Shown here: positions 7,958 to 15,464 of the stretch, piece after piece
Layout of the letters: each line of letters begins with the position of its first letter
How positions within the stretch are numbered: the stretch's first letter is position 1
Source of the DNA: Methanocellales archaeon
GTDB taxonomy: Archaea > Halobacteriota > UBA148
NCBI GenBank assembly: GCA_028715985.1
Contig: JAQUQR010000002.1
Span: 83,718-147,717 of the forward strand
Length of the DNA stretch: 64,000 nucleotides
Reading direction: 5' to 3'
Notes under the pieces: model-generated
The model's input: the letters and a program-made list of their open reading frames with translations, nothing else
Database searches by the model: none
Told to the model about the DNA's origin: nothing
Program-made: the position numbers and the translations under genes

Positions 7958-9139
7958 ATGGTGTTGAAAAAAATGAAATATGACGTAGTCGTCGTAGGTG
8001 CTGGCCCGGCAGGATCATTGGCAGCCAAGTATTCTGCTATGAGTGGGGCTGAAACCCTTCTCATTGAGGAGCATCCAGCCATAGGGCATCCGGTGAGTTG
8101 TGCTGGGTTGATCAGTGTGAAAGCCCTGGATGAATGTGAAATTGGTTTAGGTAAGTGGATAAACAATGAGATAAGGGGGGCTTTCATATGTTCGCCTGAT
8201 GGCCAGGAAATCCAGATCGAAGGAGGAGAAGTAAAAGCATATGCAATAGATCGAAAGATGTTCGATCAAGAGCTTGCAAAGCGGGCGGCAAAAGCTGGTG
8301 CAGACGTCTTGATCCCTGCAAAGGCAACAGGTCTAAGAAAAGGGGAAAATATCCTAGAGGTCACAAGCCAAGGAGAGCTTTTGGAGATAAGTGCAAAGAT
8401 CATAATAGGTGCTGATGGCGTTAAAAGCGATATTGCAAAGTGGTCAGACCTTGGAAAAGTGAAAAAAATATTACCAGGTATACAAATCCTGGGACTATAT
8501 GACGCAAACGATCCTTCTTTTGTAGAGATATTTACCGGATCAGTCGCACCGGGATTCTTTGCCTGGGCGATCCCCATAGAAGATACCGCTCGCATAGGAT
8601 TGTGCACCTCGAGACCATTTCAACACCTCACATCCATGCTAAAATATCACAAAGTAGTTTCAAAAAGATATAAAGGGTCTTATCTTGATCTCATGATGGG
8701 TGCCATTCCACTTGGACCCCTAGAACGAACCATAAGCAAGGGCATAATGATCGTTGGCGATGCAGCAGGACAAGTCAAACCCGTCTCTGGTGGAGGCATC
8801 TACACTGGTGCAATCTGCGCAAAGATCGCCGGAGAAGTAGCTGCAAAAGTGATAAAAGAGGGGAATACATCGGCTGAGCGCCTGACGGAGTATGAAAATC
8901 GATGGCGAGCTGCAATAGGACGAGAGCTCAACGTAGGCATGAAGATTAACGAAGTCTTGGGTAGATTAAGCGATTCGGACATAAATGAGCTGATCGGAAT
9001 GATCAACGATCCAAAGATACTGAACATCATATCTAAGTATGGGGACATGGATTACCCATCAGCGGTGGTGAAAAAATTGATTTTGACGAAACCAAGTTTA
9101 CTAAAATCATTTGGGTTGATAGTGAAGGCAATGGGATAG
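7958..9139 (+). CDS. Geranylgeranyl reductase family flavoprotein (archaeal lipid saturation)
   Basis: Members reduce the geranylgeranyl chains of archaeal ether lipids. The N-terminal FAD motif is DVVVVGAGPAGSLAAKYSAMSG with an acidic strand end (LLIEEH). The family-specific PVSCAGLIS follows, then GADGVKS (about residue 150) and the second FAD motif GIMIVGDAAGQVKPVSGGGIYTG (about residue 258). Its 393 residues are normal for digeranylgeranylglycerophospholipid reductase; plant-type chlorophyll reductases share the fold, but the archaeal context favours the lipid role. It may start at the ATG at 7973 (MKYDVVVVG) rather than 7958. It is divergent from the pth2 operon. Confidence 0.85.
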   Translation: MVLKKMKYDVVVVGAGPAGSLAAKYSAMSGAETLLIEEHPAIGHPVSCAGLISVKALDECEIGLGKWINNEIRGAFICSPDGQEIQIEGGEVKAYAIDRKMFDQELAKRAAKAGADVLIPAKATGLRKGENILEVTSQGELLEISAKIIIGADGVKSDIAKWSDLGKVKKILPGIQILGLYDANDPSFVEIFTGSVAPGFFAWAIPIEDTARIGLCTSRPFQHLTSMLKYHKVVSKRYKGSYLDLMMGAIPLGPLERTISKGIMIVGDAAGQVKPVSGGGIYTGAICAKIAGEVAAKVIKEGNTSAERLTEYENRWRAAIGRELNVGMKINEVLGRLSDSDINELIGMINDPKILNIISKYGDMDYPSAVVKKLILTKPSLLKSFGLIVKAMG

Positions 9140-9530
9140 ATTTAATCGATGTTCTGCAGGAAGCCACGACCGAAAGAGGAGGCTGATCCACAGCCGATGA
9201 TGAGACCTAGGCTTAGTAACCATCTCCCAACGTCATCCATCTCCTTGGTACCTTATTCTGGTGAGATAGAATACTGTGCATTATAGGCGAGCTGGGTGAA
9301 TAGATAATTATTTATTATATGGTCACCGTCGACTGCAACCGATTATTTATAAAAAAAGTCTGGAAATCTATTTAATTAGGTTATTAAGTTATAATATAGA
9401 TTAAAGGAGCTATTTGAGCTTTAAAATTAACTTAATACTGAAATTGGACGATTATGAACGTTAAAAACTCATAAAACGCTCAAATAAGTTAAATAATATC
9501 AGATAAAGGGTTATTTGGAGGTATATTTAG
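9140..9530. other. Intergenic region, 391 bases, no clear gene
   Basis: The first ~150 bases are of average composition. They include an open stretch of 45 codons on the plus strand (9149-9286) without a ribosome-binding site or recognisable motif. The last ~200 bases are very AT-rich and probably hold the promoter of the secreted protein at 9531. I see no convincing stable RNA. Confidence 0.5.
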
Positions 9531-10442
9531 ATGAAAAGCATAGTGATGAGAATTGTACCAATAGCCCTAATCGCCTTTCTGATCTTGACCGCACAGCCAG
9601 CTGCGGCCGCAGACGGCCCTAATTGGGCTGACCCAGAAAGTCCGTTATATGGACTGAAGATTGCCCTTGAGAATGCCAACGAGGCGTTCTCCTTTGGTAA
9701 GGAGGCGCGCCTTGAGAAGCAGCTCGCCCACGCTGAGGCGCGCCTAGCCGAGGCTCAGGCTATGGGCGATCAGAACAGAACTAGGGCCATGGAGCGTGCC
9801 ATCGAGCGCTACGAGGTCAAGCTAGGCCAGATCAATGAGACAGTATGTGAAGGGAATGTTAGTGAAGAGCATATGGAGCATGTTATGAATATGACCCAAA
9901 AACACGAGAAAGTCTTACAAGGTCTCCTTGAACGCATCGACAATGGGACAATGCCCGAACAGGCCCGAAAGGGCATCGAGCGAGCACTAAACAATAGCAT
10001 CCAGCATAGAGAGCAGTTTGAACATAGGCATGAAGCAGATTATGGCCGCCCAGAGTGGGCTGATGACAACCGCCCGGAGTGGGCTGATGACAATGATGAG
10101 GACAACGAAAATATGATCCTTGTCACGATTAACGGCACGAGTGTTTGGGCGGAGCTGTGTGATCCGGATGATGAGGATGCGGTGAAAGCCGTTGTGGTAA
10201 ATGATACGCCTGTATGGGTCAAGTTATCTGAAGACAATGAAACCGATGAAGACATGCTCCAGGTCACATACAATGGCACGAGTGTTTGGGCGGAGCTGTG
10301 TGATCCGGATGATGAGGATGCGGTGATGGCAATTCTGACCAGCGGAACTCCGGTCTGGGTCGAGTTACCCAATGAAGACGAGAACACACATAGAGGCGGC
10401 CGAAATCGGATGAATACGGGGACATCGAAAATAACACGCTAA
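9531..10442 (+). CDS. Secreted DUF5667-type protein with two acidic repeat modules
   Basis: Residues 1-27 form a signal peptide ending AQPAAAADG. Residues ~30-170 match the DUF5667 pattern: GPNWADPESPLYGLKIALENANEAFSF is followed by long charged helices (KEARLEKQLAHAEARLAEAQ) likely to be coiled coil. The C-terminal third is acidic. It has two copies of a module reading NGTSVWAELCDPDDEDAV, each followed by a TPVWVKL/TPVWVEL strand, and before them two short PEWADDN repeats. GGAGG lies nine bases upstream of the ATG. The function is unknown. It is exported, and is followed by a membrane-anchored winged-helix protein, which suggests an envelope-sensing pair. Confidence 0.75.
   Translation: MKSIVMRIVPIALIAFLILTAQPAAAADGPNWADPESPLYGLKIALENANEAFSFGKEARLEKQLAHAEARLAEAQAMGDQNRTRAMERAIERYEVKLGQINETVCEGNVSEEHMEHVMNMTQKHEKVLQGLLERIDNGTMPEQARKGIERALNNSIQHREQFEHRHEADYGRPEWADDNRPEWADDNDEDNENMILVTINGTSVWAELCDPDDEDAVKAVVVNDTPVWVKLSEDNETDEDMLQVTYNGTSVWAELCDPDDEDAVMAILTSGTPVWVELPNEDENTHRGGRNRMNTGTSKITR
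10134..10326 (+). repeat. 52-bp identical direct repeat inside the DUF5667 gene
   Basis: Bases 10134-10185 and 10275-10326 read the same over 52 bases, 141 bases apart, and encode NGTSVWAELCDPDDEDAV twice. The sequence between them has diverged. Identity at synonymous sites indicates a recent duplication or continuing correction between copies. A shorter 23-bp near-repeat encoding PEWADDN lies just upstream (10048-10094). Confidence 0.85.
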
Positions 10443-10485
10443 TACAATTATTGCGATGGAGGCTTCTGACACGCCAAAAAGAACG

Positions 10486-10524
10486 TATCGGGTGGAGACA
10501 ACGGTCCTCCTGCTCCACCCGATA
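10486..10524 (+). terminator. Hairpin terminator after the DUF5667 gene
   Basis: TATCGGGTGGAG and CTCCACCCGATA form a perfect 12-bp stem with a 15-base loop, followed by ATTTTTAT. It sits 44 bases after the stop at 10442 and 33 bases before the next gene. It could therefore end the first transcript or attenuate reading into the second. Confidence 0.65.
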
Positions 10525-10556
10525 ATTTTTATATTTCATAGGGGCATTTTTGATTG

Positions 10557-11450
10557 ATGAATCGTGGTGCAGCCATACTATTTATCGGTATTTTGCTTGT
10601 GACAGCCGCCTCGGCGCAGGACTTACCAGAGGTGGGGACCACGTATAGCGTGGACTTGCAGGAGGGCGGTTCTGCTAGTTGGACCATCGAGCAAAGATAT
10701 CAGCTTGAGAGCCAAGAGGAAATCAGCATTTTCGAGGACTATGTGCTCGAGTTCCAAGATAACCGCTCCGACTATATCACGGAATTCAAGGGGGAGATGG
10801 AGGCCACTCTGAAGGCAGCATCCTCTGCCTCGGGTAGGCCGATGAGAGGCTCGGCCTATACGGTCTATATCAAGACGGAGCACACCCCCACCGGGGTCTA
10901 TGGTGTCGTGGTCTATCGGTTCGATTGGGAGGGATTCGCTAACACCTCTGGAAACAGTATCATGGTGGGAGACGCGCTTCCTGACGGGCTGTTCCTATCA
11001 CAAGACTACACGCTTATCATAAATTATCCCTCGGAATATAAGGTCGTCAAGGTCTCGCCAGAGCCTGACCAGCGCAACAGTTATTCATTAATCTGGTATG
11101 GTATGAGGGCGTTCTCGCCGGAAGAGCCACACATCGAGTTAAAGGCTAACAGTGGCCTGTCATTCCAGGTACTAATCCTCATCCTAGGTGGGTTGGCGGT
11201 GGCGGGCGCATGCTACTATATGCATAAGTCATATCGCGAGCCTGATAAGGAGTCCGACAGAACAGAGTCCGATGAAGATACGGTCCTGCACCTCCTTGAG
11301 GAGGCGGGCCGGGAGCTTTATCAGTCTGAGATCGTGAAACAAACCGGGTTCTCAAAGTCCAAGGTAAGCGCCATCATCAAATCGCTCAAAGAGAACGGTC
11401 GGATACAGAAGATCAGAAAGGGGCGGGAGAACCTCATCCGCCTCAAATAA
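10557..11450 (+). CDS. Membrane-anchored winged-helix (HTH) regulator
   Basis: It has a signal peptide (ILFIGILLVTAASAQ) and an extracytoplasmic domain of ~180 residues with a beta-rich pattern. One membrane helix follows (LSFQVLILILGGLAVAGACYYM, about residues 203-224), then an acidic linker. A cytoplasmic winged helix comes last (VLHLLEEAGRELYQSEIVKQ then TGFSKSKVSAIIKSLKENGRI), ending in a basic wing KIRKGRENLIRLK. This is the layout of archaeal membrane-bound MarR/ArsR-type regulators. I prefer the ATG at 10557 over a TTG at 10554. Together with the DUF5667 gene it probably forms a secreted-ligand/membrane-sensor unit, which is inference from adjacency. Confidence 0.75.
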   Translation: MNRGAAILFIGILLVTAASAQDLPEVGTTYSVDLQEGGSASWTIEQRYQLESQEEISIFEDYVLEFQDNRSDYITEFKGEMEATLKAASSASGRPMRGSAYTVYIKTEHTPTGVYGVVVYRFDWEGFANTSGNSIMVGDALPDGLFLSQDYTLIINYPSEYKVVKVSPEPDQRNSYSLIWYGMRAFSPEEPHIELKANSGLSFQVLILILGGLAVAGACYYMHKSYREPDKESDRTESDEDTVLHLLEEAGRELYQSEIVKQTGFSKSKVSAIIKSLKENGRIQKIRKGRENLIRLK

Positions 11451-11465
11451 GCTCTTGGGGGGGAT

Positions 11466-11603
11466 ATGAAGCCGAGGAACCTCAGGGGATGCGAGCTACT
11501 TTTGGAGGTGGCGCGGGTCCTGCATGATCATCCATTTTTCCTCAACGTCATGTCGTCCGATGCGGCGCCTCACTTCTTCTGCGCCCGTTCGCCCTTTGTT
11601 TGA
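11466..11603 (+). CDS. Possible small protein (45 aa), doubtful
   Basis: A 45-codon open frame begins MKPRNLRGCELLLEVARVLH after a run of G residues that could serve as a ribosome-binding site. Its composition resembles the regulator gene immediately upstream. I recognise no family. It could equally be transcribed spacer or the remnant of a longer gene. Confidence 0.2.
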   Translation: MKPRNLRGCELLLEVARVLHDHPFFLNVMSSDAAPHFFCARSPFV

Positions 11604-11607
11604 TATT

Positions 11608-12018
11608 CTAAAGTTCGGCCTGCCCAACTAGCATTATCCACAAAATAACACCTACAATGACAAGAAAAAAACCAAGTTTTTTATTACTATTTATCAATAT
11701 AGCCCCCATTCCTATAAGACTGAGACAAATACCTGAGTATATCCAAAACCTTAACATTATCCCAAATATAATAATATCATACATAAAAAGAAGCAAAAAT
11801 GGGAGAAAGCTAACCACTAGCACCAATGGTATTTTACGAGACCACCAGCCATACATTCCAACTAAGAGTGGTAATGCGATTCGTCCGATTAGCGCGTAAA
11901 GCGGCCCATATCTTGAAGATATTTGCAATATTACGGGGAAAAAAGGCCAGAGGAGGACCACAAAAAATACGAACAAAGTTAGTACCCCGGTCCCCCATTT
12001 TATATGTTCATACTTCAT
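11608..12018 (-). CDS. Hypothetical membrane protein, four helices
   Basis: The 136-residue protein is almost entirely hydrophobic, with about four to five predicted membrane segments (residues ~9-32, 39-60, 62-88, 91-108, 115-132). Short charged loops separate them, such as WWSRKIP and NSNKKLG. A GGAGATT ribosome-binding site precedes the ATG. I recognise no family. It is the last gene in a run of minus-strand envelope genes and follows the interrupted secreted-protein gene by 30 bases. Confidence 0.6.
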   Translation of the reverse strand: MKYEHIKWGTGVLTLFVFFVVLLWPFFPVILQISSRYGPLYALIGRIALPLLVGMYGWWSRKIPLVLVVSFLPFLLLFMYDIIIFGIMLRFWIYSGICLSLIGMGAILINSNKKLGFFLVIVGVILWIMLVGQAEL

Positions 12019-12048
12019 GCGGTTAATCTCCTTCTATATTTTCATGCC

Positions 12049-12639
12049 TTATGCGGTTAACTCGATAACTGGTGCTAACCCGTCGTTATCCCCCAAGTTG
12101 TCATTGCCTAAGTCGGTATACCAAATATCTCCAACGAACCCTTCATCTGCAAAGTCATCCTTTACAAAATCTTCTGCGTCTTCATAGCTGATTACTTGGT
12201 GTCCCGTTCCTGTCCAACGCTCATAGTGCACGTTGGCGTCACTCCATTCATCAGCCCAGTGAGGATCTGAATATTCACTGCCGAAAATCCGTATGTGATA
12301 CCTGTACCCAAAGTAATCACCGTTTTCAAGTTGATAGTCTTGCCATTTCCAATAGGCTGTGCCACCATTCGCCGTGTCGTCGATGTACGTCCGCGCTGAC
12401 CAACCAGTAGCACCATCCCATGTATTATCGATCCAATTCTGCATGTCATATTGGATATCCCAAGCGCTGCCCGTATTATAAAATATCAAATTTATTGGAT
12501 CATCTTCCTCAACCGTAAGTGGGTTATCATTGAGGAATTGAACATCTCGATAAGCCCAGAAATTTATGCATTTCTCGCCGACTTTGACTAGTGTCAACTT
12601 GACTTCAATTTCATCTGGAGCCTCTTCTAGATTCTCAGC
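12049..12639 (-). pseudogene. C-terminal part of a secreted protein, separated by an in-frame TGA
   Basis: This frame continues the gene at 12640-12903 directly: the TGA at 12640-12642 is the only interruption, and both parts share one reading frame. The part after the stop starts AENLEEAPDEIEVKLTLVKV. It is rich in aromatic and acidic residues (GATGWSARTYIDD, YWKWQDYQ, DPHWADEWSDANVHYERW) and ends near DIWYTDLGNDNLGDND, a pattern typical of exported beta-rich domains. It has no export signal of its own, which supports reading it as the body of the upstream gene. A TTG at 12597 could permit separate translation. I do not recognise the domain. The cause could be a recent nonsense mutation, recoding or a sequencing error. 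Confidence 0.65.
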
Positions 12640-12903
12640 TCAATTTGTAATCGCTTGATTCACCAATTCTTCGCCCTTTTCTCCCAAATTCTTTCGAAGG
12701 AAGTTGAAATGCCCTTCGTTGACTTCTAAGAGTTCGTCCATGCTTGGTTTCTTAATTTTCACGATCTCTTCCCTAAACTCTGAGGGCACCATCTTTTTGT
12801 TGTCATCTGCAAGAACCGTAGCTGTTGTTGCGACTATTGAAATGACTAATACTGCTACAACGATTGTCGAGATAAGCGTCTTTTGCATCATTTTCCATAA
12901 CAC
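12640..12903 (-). CDS. Signal-peptide-bearing N-terminal part of the interrupted secreted protein
   Basis: An 87-residue frame starts at a TTG or at a downstream ATG (MMQKTLISTIVVAVLVISIV), with a clear signal peptide ending TATVLADDN. The mature part is a short charged helical region (FREEIVKIKKPSMDELLEV, FNFLRKNLGEKGEELVNQ), then an in-frame TGA. GGAGGTG lies just upstream of the start. A conserved leader (12911-12939) shared with two other secreted-protein genes precedes it. The next 197 codons are open in the same frame, so this is best read as the start of a ~285-residue exported protein. Confidence 0.6.
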   Translation of the reverse strand: MLWKMMQKTLISTIVVAVLVISIVATTATVLADDNKKMVPSEFREEIVKIKKPSMDELLEVNEGHFNFLRKNLGEKGEELVNQAITN

Positions 12904-12910
12904 CTCCTAA

Positions 12911-12939
12911 CTTTTTTGAGTACATCTCAAGCGCCCCTC
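12911..12939 (-). promoter_or_regulatory. Shared leader element, copy A
   Basis: On the coding (minus) strand this reads GAGGGGCGCTTGAGATGTAC followed by TCAAAAAAG. It is identical over 29 bases to copy B (14801-14829) and close to copy C (16501-16528). It ends eight bases before the start of the exported-protein gene, with the ribosome-binding site in between. TTGAG and CTCAA can pair around a five-base loop. It is probably transcribed and regulates translation or transcription of all three genes. Confidence 0.6.
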
Positions 12940-12965
12940 CCTCGGTGCTCACGAAAGATTAAGCC

Positions 12966-13304
12966 CTAATCAGCAGAAATTGCACTTAGCCTGTAGTAAT
13001 CTCCTTCAAATTTAATATAACGTGTTCGGTGAGCATTCGGAAATACTTTTAAAAATTCGAATGTGCTCTCGTCATCAAAGGGAACTCTGATTTCTTTACC
13101 GGGATTCAACACTGCCTGTGCAATGTAAGGGTATCTTTCAAGCTCTGCCTTGTCTACTTCAACATAATATTCCGGTATATTAGTTACTTTTTCTGCCCGT
13201 ATATAAAGCCCACCTCCGGGAGTATAGATTGCTAAAAAGAAGTACACGACCATAACAATTAATAACAACGCAGATGCAATCCCTGCTTTTATGATCCTTT
13301 TCAT
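12966..13304 (-). CDS. Hypothetical single-pass membrane protein
   Basis: I chose the ATG at 13304 because GGGAGGC lies just upstream; an upstream in-frame ATG at 13331 has no such site. The resulting ~112 residues begin MKRIIKAGIASALLLIVMVV, a membrane anchor. An extracytoplasmic domain follows with many charged residues (YYVEVDKAELERYPYIAQAV, then FDDESTFEFLKVFPNAH) and ends LSAISAD. I do not recognise the family. It lies in the run of minus-strand exported proteins, three bases downstream of the large gene at 13335-14780, so the two are probably co-transcribed. Confidence 0.6.
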   Translation of the reverse strand: MKRIIKAGIASALLLIVMVVYFFLAIYTPGGGLYIRAEKVTNIPEYYVEVDKAELERYPYIAQAVLNPGKEIRVPFDDESTFEFLKVFPNAHRTRYIKFEGDYYRLSAISAD

Positions 13305-13334
13305 TTTGCCTCCCAAAAATAAAAGTTCCATGAG

Positions 13335-14780
13335 TTACGGCGTTGGTAGTGGTACTCTACGATAGTTATGGCCTATGGAAATCACTCGTTCCTCTTCCAA
13401 GTCTACCAATACTACTAAAGTGACCCCGGGTTGCTCTTTCCCGCCGGTATAGATGTGAAGACACGGATACACCCATGAAGTTTTCTCTTCTTTATACACC
13501 TGCTCGTGCCAGTACAGAACTACATCACCCAGTTCGTATTCTTTATCTCCGATTTCCTCCCTCACTCTTGGATCATCGAGTGCTATGCTGATCACCTTAG
13601 CCTTTTCTTCTTCTGTGAGCTGTTCCACAGGTTCTTCTGTATCGGGCTTTTTTGGAGCTACGTTTTCACTCTGCTCCTGACTAGGTTCCTGATATACAGA
13701 CGGTACATATTCGCCCTTGAGATATTTGGTCACAATGTCTAAAGGAAATGCTAGTTCTTCCGCTATCTCTTCCTCGCTCCATCCCTCCTCATACAATTCC
13801 GTGATCTTCTTGTAAGACTCTGGAGGGCACATAGACTGATATTCAGATGTGGATGTGCTCTGCATTGCTAGTACATTTGAAGTTCTATTTGTATCTGACT
13901 CCCCCCTCTGTTTTTCCATCTCCTTTAATTCCTCTAACTGCTTCATAAACTCTACGTGTGTCTCTGTAATTTTTTCTTTTCCTTCTCTCTCAAGAGTGTC
14001 TTCTGGCACCTGTAGTGGTCCGTAAGGCGTCTCTACTGTCACATAGGTTATATCCGGTAGTCTTTCAATTATTGGTGTGATGAGTCCTCTCTCTTGGAAG
14101 TCCTTGTTCGCCACAATTTTTATCTCATCGCCGTCCATCACAACCATGTCCTCCCGCACAGTTACACGACCATAACCAGGCATCTCCACCGTTACAAACT
14201 TTAATGTTGAGTTATCAGCTGGTAGGGTTGGCTGCCCGCCCATCCATGTCGCTCCAGTCTCTGGATAATAGCCCATATCATACTTTTTTAAAATTTCTAT
14301 GATTTCACTGTCGGTAAATCCATTGCCTTTCAGTTTTTCTACGATTTCCTCTACCGGAGTTTTAAAGTCCTGGAGCTTGGTAACATCGATTTCTTTTGTT
14401 ACTGGATCCATAAAATTATCCGCCTTTGCTGCCTCTATTAAATTATTAAGCTCCATTTCTGATATTCCTGCTTCAGGTATTCCACTGGTGCCCTCTGACT
14501 CATTATTTTTTGCAAGAGTCTTTTGATCAATAATTAATCGGTCCTGTTCAACAGGCGGAGTAGGTCTTGGTAGGAGTTCATCATTTGCTGGTGGCACATA
14601 GTCTTTTGCCCCTGGAGGTTTATCGATTTTTCCCGTCAATAAATCATGCACTATCTCGCGATATTCTTCTTGGTTGAGTAAAGCACTGTTCACTAAGTCT
14701 TTGCTCTGATCTTGGGCTATAGCCAGCCCGACAAGACATAGCAGTATAACCACTATGCTCATCGCCAATATTTTCCTCAT
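13335..14780 (-). CDS. Large secreted protein of unknown function
   Basis: A 481-residue protein with a signal peptide (MRKILAMSIVVILLCLVGLA, cleaved after AIAQ). The mature protein is acidic and modular. Two similar segments read FVTVEMPGYGRVTVREDMVV (about residue 197) and a YVTVETPYGPLQVPEDTLE-type stretch (about residue 247). Then comes a helix-turn-helix-like segment, ITELYEEGWSEEEIAEELAF (about residue 327), and a C-terminal domain (VLYWHEQVYKEEKTSWVYPC). Another segment, VEEIVEKLKGNGFTDSEIIE, resembles the same helical motif. No enzyme signature is seen. Leader copy B sits 21 bases upstream. It is probably a surface or extracytoplasmic protein. Confidence 0.6.
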   Translation of the reverse strand: MRKILAMSIVVILLCLVGLAIAQDQSKDLVNSALLNQEEYREIVHDLLTGKIDKPPGAKDYVPPANDELLPRPTPPVEQDRLIIDQKTLAKNNESEGTSGIPEAGISEMELNNLIEAAKADNFMDPVTKEIDVTKLQDFKTPVEEIVEKLKGNGFTDSEIIEILKKYDMGYYPETGATWMGGQPTLPADNSTLKFVTVEMPGYGRVTVREDMVVMDGDEIKIVANKDFQERGLITPIIERLPDITYVTVETPYGPLQVPEDTLEREGKEKITETHVEFMKQLEELKEMEKQRGESDTNRTSNVLAMQSTSTSEYQSMCPPESYKKITELYEEGWSEEEIAEELAFPLDIVTKYLKGEYVPSVYQEPSQEQSENVAPKKPDTEEPVEQLTEEEKAKVISIALDDPRVREEIGDKEYELGDVVLYWHEQVYKEEKTSWVYPCLHIYTGGKEQPGVTLVVLVDLEEERVISIGHNYRRVPLPTP

Positions 14781-14800
14781 CTTCCCATATCGCCCCTTAT

Positions 14801-14844
14801 CTTTTTTGAGTACATCTCAAGCGCCCCTCTTTGGCACCTCGCCT
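14801..14844 (-). promoter_or_regulatory. Shared leader element, copy B
   Basis: The part at 14801-14829 is identical to copy A. The outer part (14815-14844) matches copy C in 29 of 30 bases. In RNA sense, GUGCC and GGCGC can pair around AAAGAGG with one G-U pair; copy C has GCGCC there, so the pairing is kept. It lies upstream of the secreted protein gene starting at 14780. Confidence 0.6.
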
Positions 14845-14958
14845 CCTTCGCCCGTCATGGGGTTGCACCATGAGTTAGCTACTCTTATTATTCCCCCTCA
14901 TTCCTGCATCTTTGCCTGCTTTCAGGGCAATGTTGCAATTTTTACTCGCTTTGCTTAA

Positions 14959-15363
14959 TCACACCACCAAAAGAATTATGTTAACCTCCCTGCTAGAGTA
15001 TATATCTATCATAACACCACAATTGCTTCCACCCACATATGCGGTTTGCCACTCTGTCGCAGTATTATCTACCGTGACTTTATACATGTACTCCCCTTTA
15101 TCCTTGGTAATTTCAGGAGACTGTACCCTCTCTCTCGGTTCTATTGTATACATTTTATTGAAAATAGTTCTGTTACTCGAATCAAATATCTCAACTGTTA
15201 CTTCATGTGTTATTCCGTCCTTATTGGATAGGGAGAACCTGAGTGGGTCTATGTGGCCAAAGACGCCACCAGGTGAAAGACTTCTGAGGAAGATGAGAAA
15301 ACCTACCAGAGCAATTACCGCTATGATACCCACGCCAATGAGCACTTTAGTTTTTGTCTTCAT
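14959..15363 (-). CDS. Single-pass membrane protein with an Ig-like beta domain
   Basis: The 134 residues begin MKTKTKVLIGVGIIAVIALV, a membrane anchor with a basic cytoplasmic tip. A domain of alternating strands follows (LRFSLSNKDGITHEVTVEIF, then RTIFNKMYTIEPRERVQSPE, then YKVTVDNTATEWQTAYVGG) typical of small Ig-like or archaellin-like sandwich domains exposed outside the cell. It ends with a hydrophobic strand (REVNIILLVV). I cannot name the family. It lies between two leader-bearing secreted-protein genes but lacks that leader itself. Confidence 0.6.
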   Translation of the reverse strand: MKTKTKVLIGVGIIAVIALVGFLIFLRSLSPGGVFGHIDPLRFSLSNKDGITHEVTVEIFDSSNRTIFNKMYTIEPRERVQSPEITKDKGEYMYKVTVDNTATEWQTAYVGGSNCGVMIDIYSSREVNIILLVV

Positions 15364-15464
15364 AGTACGTACAAAAAATAAAAAGAGTTAAAAAGTTTTG
15401 CATCAGTTTTGTGTTCCTCTGCTAGGGCCCCCAAACACCTGCATCTACGATGTCCCAATGGTAA

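Noticed and set aside
9195-9240. GATGATGA as a possible C box of a C/D guide RNA
   Set aside because: No D box (CTGA) at a suitable distance and no terminal stem.
12640-12642. Selenocysteine at the in-frame TGA
   Set aside because: No SECIS-like structure was evident by eye, and the residues around it (ITN, AENLEE) do not look like a redox site. It is left as a nonsense change or error.
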